NCBI GenBank assembly: GCA_013214205.1
Contig: JABSPQ010000332.1
Span: forward strand, 1 to 40,110
Length of the DNA stretch: 40,110 nucleotides
Origin: Flavobacteriales bacterium
Lineage (GTDB): Bacteria > Bacteroidota > Bacteroidia > DT-38
Reading direction: 5' to 3'
In this document: positions 35,964 through 40,110 of the stretch, piece by piece
Layout of the letters: each line of letters starts with the position of its first letter
Numbering within the stretch: the first letter of the stretch is position 1
Program-made: the position numbers and the translations under genes
Notes under the pieces: generated by a model
The model's input: only the letters and a program-made list of their open reading frames with translations
The model's database searches: none
What the model was told of the DNA's origin: nothing

Positions 35964-38207
35964 ATGAATATAACAAAACAATATTTTCTCCCTTTACTAG
36001 CTGCTTTGATGAGCATATTTATATCATCACTAAGCATGGCACAAAAAGATAGTCATCCGTGTAAAACAACGGAAGTATTAGAAAAATTTAAAAAATCCAA
36101 TCCAGCCGCATATAAAACGATGATGGCCGAACGTGCCGCAAGTAAAACTGAAGCACGAAACAGAGCATCTGGAATTCGCATGCAGAAGGCTGCAACAACC
36201 TACGTAATGCCTATCGTTTTCCATATTATCCATAACAATGGTGCTGGAAATATTCCTGAGTCGGATGTATTCGAAACAGTGGCTATGCTAAACGAGGATT
36301 TTAGCGGAAACAGCCCTTATATCAATTTAATTGATCCTGATTTTGCAGCTGATTATGGAGATATTGGATTTGAGTTTAGATTGGCGCAAATAGATCCAGA
36401 TGGAGGCGCTACTAACGGAATTCACTATTATCAATCTGCAGTTTATTTCGATGGAGACAAAGAAGACCCAGTGGAATGGATACAAGATCAGTGGACAAAT
36501 CCATGGGCGTACAATGAGTACGTAAATATATTTGTAGTAACTAGCCCAGGTGGAGCATATGCATGGTCGGGTAAAAACAACGATGCAACAGGTGTAGTTA
36601 TACATTATGGATACATTGGAGAAAGTGGTTCTACCCCAAATACAGATGAAAGATCGTGGTTAACACACGAATTAGCACACACATTTAATATTGATCACAC
36701 ATGGGGAAATGGCCAAGATGCTGGTCAAAACGGTAACTGTGGTGGAGACGATGGAATGGATGATACACCAGATACTGAAGGAACTTATGGATGTGATCTT
36801 AATCAAGTTACTTGTGGAAGTAAAGACATGGTTCAAAACGTGATGGATTATTCGTCATGCGGTTTCTTTTTAACAAACGATCAAGCAGCAGCAATGGTAG
36901 CCCACGTAACATCTAATGGGCATAACAACATTTACACACAAGCAAATTTAATAAAGGCTGGTGTAGACAATAGTGAAGCTTCTTGTAGTATTACTGTATT
37001 ATGTAACGATGCAGTTAATGGTTCTGCTACTGTTGAAGTAAGTGGTGCTGATGCTCCATTTTCTATTGATTGGTCTAACGGATCATCTGCTTCTGGGTTA
37101 GCTTCAGGTGACACAGATACAGATTCATCTTTACCTTCAGGTAATGTTACCGTTACTGTTACTGATAATAGTGCAGCTACAGCAACTTGTACAGCAACTT
37201 GTACAGCAACTATATCTACTACATCAGATATCAATATTTCATCTGCAATTACGGATGCTTCTGAGTGTGGAGCAGGATGTGACGGTGCGGTTGATTTAAC
37301 TGCTTCGGGAGATGGTATTGGCTCTGCTGTTGTTTCTATAAATACTAGTGCTTCTGGATATTGGGGATACACTGATATTGTTGATGGCGATTGCGCTACT
37401 GATGCATATTACATTGACTTTACGCCTAATTCTCTCTCCTATGCTACGGTTGACGAAACTAGTATTTCTTCAATATGTGTAAGCTTTACACACCCTAGCC
37501 CAGCAGATTTAAAGTTTACGGTAGTTACAGCTGATGCTGGAGGTAATTATTATTATTTAGATTTGGTAGAAGTTGGAGATATCCCTAATGGAGCAGACAT
37601 TGATTATGCCTGCTTTACGAGAGATGCAACAGCGTCGATTTCTACAGGAACAGCCCCTTTTACTGGTGAGTGGAAACCAACAGAGGACTTTACCACACCT
37701 GGTTTTGACTTAGATGGTACAGTAACTACTAACTATTGGTATTTATCTGTTTACGATTGTGTTGCTAATGGTCAAACTGGAACGATTGATTATTTCGAAG
37801 TTAATTTCTTCGATGGTGTAGATAACACAACTTATTCGTGGTCTAATAACGATAACACGGTTGATGTGGCTGATTTATGTATTGGTACATATACTGTAAC
37901 AGTTACAGACAACAACGGTTGTTCTGCTACACACGCTGCAGATGTTGGGTGTATTGATCCTGTAGGGATTGAAGACAGACTAGATCAAGAAACGAGAGTG
38001 TTTCAAGACAGAGCTGGTAGAATCAAGATTGATAGCAAGAACATTGTTGAAAGCGCTAGTGTTTACGACTTAAGTGGAAAGTTAATCTACAATGGTCAAG
38101 TAAAAAACAACACTATTAGATTGTCTGATTCTAGAGAAGGTTTTCACCTTGTAAAACTCAATACTTCTAAAGGTAGCATAGTAAGAAAAATGGTTTTGAC
38201 TAAATAG
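35964..38207 (+). CDS. Secreted M43 (pappalysin-type) metalloprotease with T9SS sorting domain
   Basis: A 747-aa protein from the ATG at 35964 (an upstream TTG would precede the signal peptide MNITKQYFLPLLAALMS...SMAQ). The catalytic domain (about 75-335) has HELAHTFNIDH with zinc ligands H235, H239 and H245, and the Met-turn NVMDY at about 292-296. Then follow a SprB-like repeat (about 342-405), a second SprB-like half (424-453), and a proprotein-convertase P-domain-like beta region (454-615). The other half of the second repeat (622-661, YSWSNNDNTVDVADLCIGTY) comes next, and a type IX secretion C-terminal domain (about 681-747, VYDLSGKLIYNG and FHLVKLNT..GSIVRKMVL) ends the protein. It is secreted and should degrade proteins at the cell surface or outside. 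Confidence 0.92.
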   Translation: MNITKQYFLPLLAALMSIFISSLSMAQKDSHPCKTTEVLEKFKKSNPAAYKTMMAERAASKTEARNRASGIRMQKAATTYVMPIVFHIIHNNGAGNIPESDVFETVAMLNEDFSGNSPYINLIDPDFAADYGDIGFEFRLAQIDPDGGATNGIHYYQSAVYFDGDKEDPVEWIQDQWTNPWAYNEYVNIFVVTSPGGAYAWSGKNNDATGVVIHYGYIGESGSTPNTDERSWLTHELAHTFNIDHTWGNGQDAGQNGNCGGDDGMDDTPDTEGTYGCDLNQVTCGSKDMVQNVMDYSSCGFFLTNDQAAAMVAHVTSNGHNNIYTQANLIKAGVDNSEASCSITVLCNDAVNGSATVEVSGADAPFSIDWSNGSSASGLASGDTDTDSSLPSGNVTVTVTDNSAATATCTATCTATISTTSDINISSAITDASECGAGCDGAVDLTASGDGIGSAVVSINTSASGYWGYTDIVDGDCATDAYYIDFTPNSLSYATVDETSISSICVSFTHPSPADLKFTVVTADAGGNYYYLDLVEVGDIPNGADIDYACFTRDATASISTGTAPFTGEWKPTEDFTTPGFDLDGTVTTNYWYLSVYDCVANGQTGTIDYFEVNFFDGVDNTTYSWSNNDNTVDVADLCIGTYTVTVTDNNGCSATHAADVGCIDPVGIEDRLDQETRVFQDRAGRIKIDSKNIVESASVYDLSGKLIYNGQVKNNTIRLSDSREGFHLVKLNTSKGSIVRKMVLTK
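37178..37213 (+). repeat. 12-bp tandem repeat in the protease gene
   Basis: The unit TACAGCAACTTG is repeated nearly three times in frame, encoding a Thr-Ala-Thr-Cys series at the end of the first SprB-like repeat. The unit is a multiple of three, so copy change keeps the frame. Confidence 0.85.
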
Positions 38208-38270
38208 TCGAGATCACCTACCCTGTTGATCTGAGCTTATTACGAGGATTTACGTTTAGTTTATATAAAA

Positions 38271-38293
38271 AAAGAAGGGCATTGCCCTTCTTT
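38271..38293. terminator. Bidirectional rho-independent terminator
   Basis: A 10-bp perfect stem (AAAGAAGGGC and GCCCTTCTTT) with a 3-base loop is flanked by an A-run upstream and a T-run downstream. It works on both strands. It separates the metalloprotease gene from the convergent gene remnant and the gene at 38422-39990. Confidence 0.92.
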
Positions 38294-38320
38294 TTTTTGT
38301 TTGATATTGTTGTACTAAAC

Positions 38321-38401
38321 TTATTTAACTACTGTACCCGCTGGGGCATCTTTAGCTTCAATCCAATTTGCATTGGCAGCATACACAAGTAAAGTTGCCA
38401 T
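38321..38401 (-). pseudogene. Remnant: 3' end of a second copy of the neighbouring gene
   Basis: On the minus strand these 81 bases encode 26 residues plus stop, MATLLVYAANANWIEAKD then APAGTVVK. The last 26 residues of the protein encoded at 38422-39990 begin with the same MATLLVYAAN, share W, P, V and K in register, and end at the same point: 14 of 26 identical with no gap. Only 20 bases separate this piece from the stop codon of the intact gene. It is the tail of a diverged tandem paralogue whose body has been lost. Confidence 0.8.
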
Positions 38402-38421
38402 TTGGGGTTATGTGATCTAGA

Positions 38422-39990
38422 CTATTTAACAAAAGCAGTTGATGGAACTTTTGATTCCGGAAGCCATTGTTTGTTGGCTGCATATACAAGTAGTGTAGCC
38501 ATTAAAGGGCCACGACCAGAGTTGTCTTGATTGTGGAAGCATTGTGCACCTGCTATTACACGCCCCTTTCCATGATTGTATTCTACAAAGGTTGGTTTAT
38601 CCATATCTGCGGATTCGCCATCTTTTGATACACTTGCCAAAACCATTGCACCAGCTGGCACATTGGTTAAATAACCATGACTTGCCAAATTAGCTTTGAT
38701 TTGCAATTCACCACGCATTGGTGCAAAAATTGGATGAGAAGGGATGGTAACCAAGTTGATGTATCCCAAATGTTTGTTCATCATTGCGCCTCCCGGTAAC
38801 GTTATCCCGTATTTCTCCGTGCCATTCAACTCCACTACCAACGTTCCTCCATTTTTCACAAACTTGTCGAACATGGCAATATTCGCTTCAAATGCCTTAT
38901 AATATTCAGTTGTATTCCATTGTGCACCGGGGATTAGTATCATATCATATTTACTAAGATCTGTTTCGCTCATAAAGGCAGATGGCTTCGCATCATATGC
39001 TATTCCTAAATAGTCAAATGTCTCCTCAAATGTTTGGTTCCGTGCCCACGAATGTTGATCTCTATATATTAACACCTTTGTATCAGGAGCGGTTAAATCC
39101 AAAGATTCAACATAATCTCTGTATTTACTTTCCCACTCACCTTCTGGGAATATCACAGCAATGCCGTCAGGAGAATGTTCTTCTATCCGAATCACCTCAG
39201 TACCAGATTCGTCGACAGTGAACTTAATTGACCAATTTGGCCATGTAACATATGTAAACTCCGTTTCCGATATTGGTTTCATTATGTAAACCTGATCTCC
39301 TGGAATTTCGTTTTTAAGTACTCCATCCTCATAAGTAAAAATATATTTACCTGCAGCGGGCATATAGGTTCCCTTAAGGCTCTCCATAAATTTAGGCTTG
39401 TCAAAACCCAATGCTATCACTTCTGCAATTTGCTCGGATATTGGCGGATCTTTCTGTCCTTCACCATTCCCCTGAGATCTTCTATAATAACCAAGAATCT
39501 CTTCTTTAAGCTCATCGCTATCAATTTCTGGAAAAAGCGATTTCATCTCCTCTTCTTTTCCTTTCATTCCCCAGCCTTCTGAGATTCCAGCAATTGCTTC
39601 CGTTCTCAATTTCATGTTGGTTAATTCTCTGGCTCGTTTAAGCGCAGGGTCATAATCTTGATTGGCCCAATCCCACATTACACGCAGCAAACACTGCCGA
39701 GGTAATTCGAACCCAAAAGTATTTTTAGCGTCGTATATAAAATTAAAAGCATCTTTTCCATTGTGCTTTCCCCACGAACGAAAGATGTCGGTCATCCATT
39801 CATGTAAGTCTAAATTTACCGTACGCATCTGCCATCCCTTTTCAAATTGGTCATCGGTTTGATTAATACCCAATGCCCTAAGTTGTGCCCAACGCTCTTT
39901 ACCATCTTCTATGTTCTGAATTTCTTGAAATTTATCGAAGAAGTCTTTCTCGCTATTTATCCCAGGCCATTTATACCAATTTAATTTCAT
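38422..39990 (-). CDS. Protein with GATase1/ThuA-like C-terminal half, function unknown
   Basis: A 522-aa protein without a signal peptide. Residues 1-190 are helical and Trp-rich (GKERWAQLRALGIN, DPALKRARELTN) and may be a repeat fold. About 195-300 form a beta-rich middle domain (LKGTYMPAAGKYIF, TYVTWPNWSIKF). The C-terminal part from about 300 looks like a class I glutamine-amidotransferase/ThuA fold: KVLIYRDQHSW, YDMILIPGAQWNTTEYY, FVKNGGTLVVELNGT and HGKGRVIAGAQCFHN. No catalytic Cys nucleophile elbow is evident, so it is probably not an active amidotransferase. It is cytoplasmic as far as can be seen and has no operon partners in the window. A paralogue tail lies just downstream. Confidence 0.7.
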   Translation of the reverse strand: MKLNWYKWPGINSEKDFFDKFQEIQNIEDGKERWAQLRALGINQTDDQFEKGWQMRTVNLDLHEWMTDIFRSWGKHNGKDAFNFIYDAKNTFGFELPRQCLLRVMWDWANQDYDPALKRARELTNMKLRTEAIAGISEGWGMKGKEEEMKSLFPEIDSDELKEEILGYYRRSQGNGEGQKDPPISEQIAEVIALGFDKPKFMESLKGTYMPAAGKYIFTYEDGVLKNEIPGDQVYIMKPISETEFTYVTWPNWSIKFTVDESGTEVIRIEEHSPDGIAVIFPEGEWESKYRDYVESLDLTAPDTKVLIYRDQHSWARNQTFEETFDYLGIAYDAKPSAFMSETDLSKYDMILIPGAQWNTTEYYKAFEANIAMFDKFVKNGGTLVVELNGTEKYGITLPGGAMMNKHLGYINLVTIPSHPIFAPMRGELQIKANLASHGYLTNVPAGAMVLASVSKDGESADMDKPTFVEYNHGKGRVIAGAQCFHNQDNSGRGPLMATLLVYAANKQWLPESKVPSTAFVK

Positions 39991-40020
39991 AAGGCATTAT
40001 ATTTTGTGTAAATTTATGGT

Positions 40021-40110
40021 ATGGGAAAGGTGTTTGAAATTATAATAAAAGAGAGTTTTTTAGAGTTAAAATCAGCTCAACGAAAAGAGAATAATCTAAA
40101 AAAGAAGCTA
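40021..40110 (+). CDS. Possible IS630-like transposase N-terminus, cut by window edge
   Basis: An ATG frame stays open for all 30 codons to the right edge, beginning MGKVFEIIIKESFLELKS and continuing with Lys/Arg-rich helical sequence. The spacing of ESFLELKSAQRKENNLKKKL recalls the N-terminal helix of IS630-type transposases (ES-ELK...KRLR pattern). A TATATTTTG stretch at 39999-40007 upstream could be its -7 region. Identification is tentative because only 30 residues are visible. Confidence 0.35.
   Translation, partial: MGKVFEIIIKESFLELKSAQRKENNLKKKL

Noticed and set aside
36932-37372. 146-codon open frame antisense to the metalloprotease gene
   Set aside because: It mirrors the low-complexity Thr/Val repeat region of the protease; no start signal or family.

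Overview
The window looks like chromosomal DNA of a marine-type Bacteroidetes (Flavobacteriia/Cytophagia-like). Supporting signs are AT-rich DNA, start regions without clear Shine-Dalgarno sequences, TAnnTTTG-type -7 promoter boxes, a secreted M43 protease with SprB-like repeats and a type IX secretion (T9SS) C-terminal domain, several lipoprotein signals, and a GH95 fucosidase beside an AraC regulator. This assignment is an inference from features, not from a database match.

Layout. (1) 1-236, minus strand: 5' part of a group II intron that runs off the left edge, abutting a strong hairpin. (2) 504-1981: ECF-like sigma factor and an overlapping single-pass membrane protein (probable anti-sigma) with a GAA microsatellite. 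(3) 2327-5839: secreted GH95 alpha-L-fucosidase and an AraC-type regulator. (4) 6080-19420: a long co-directional array. It starts with DPP-IV-like peptidase, 4-hydroxyproline epimerase and D-amino-acid/D-hydroxyproline dehydrogenase. After a 127-bp gap come a DapA-family deaminase, an ornithine-cyclodeaminase-family reductase, a ketoglutarate-semialdehyde-type dehydrogenase, L-serine dehydratase, a sodium:solute symporter, a zinc dehydrogenase and an aldo/keto reductase. (5) 19716-23163: PadR regulator, PspC membrane protein, Xaa-Pro aminopeptidase. (6) 31948-23303, minus strand: a lipoprotein dehydrogenase-like propeller/cytochrome c protein, then L-fuconate dehydratase, SDR, FAH-family hydrolase, fuconolactonase, Gfo/Idh oxidoreductase and alpha/beta hydrolase. 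(7) 32344-35556: a sigma factor lacking a normal start codon, an SRPBCC protein, and two exported proteins of unknown function. (8) 35964-38207: secreted M43 metalloprotease. (9) 39990-38422, minus strand: a protein with a GATase/ThuA-like C-terminal half, with the tail of a lost or degraded paralogue just beyond it. (10) 40021-40110: the N-terminus of a possible transposase running off the right edge.

How it fits together. The array encodes the hydroxyproline route (epimerase, D-Hyp oxidation, pyrroline-hydroxycarboxylate deaminase, alpha-ketoglutarate semialdehyde dehydrogenase) with two proline-specific peptidases and a serine dehydratase. Interleaved and opposite to it is every step of the non-phosphorylating L-fucose route (fucose dehydrogenase, fuconolactonase, fuconate dehydratase, keto-deoxy-fuconate dehydrogenase, diketo-deoxy-fuconate hydrolase), plus an SGLT-like symporter and a secreted fucosidase. 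The combination of fucose, hydroxyproline, serine and prolyl peptidases suggests a locus for using fucosylated hydroxyproline-rich glycoproteins of algal or plant cell walls (extensin/AGP-like), or collagen-like glycoproteins. The individual pathways are known; their coupling here is the most interesting hypothesis in the window.

Other points of note are the P-domain-like segment inserted inside a SprB-like repeat of the metalloprotease, the paralogous gene tail at 38321-38401, the ATA-only start of the second sigma factor, and several large imperfect palindromes between genes.
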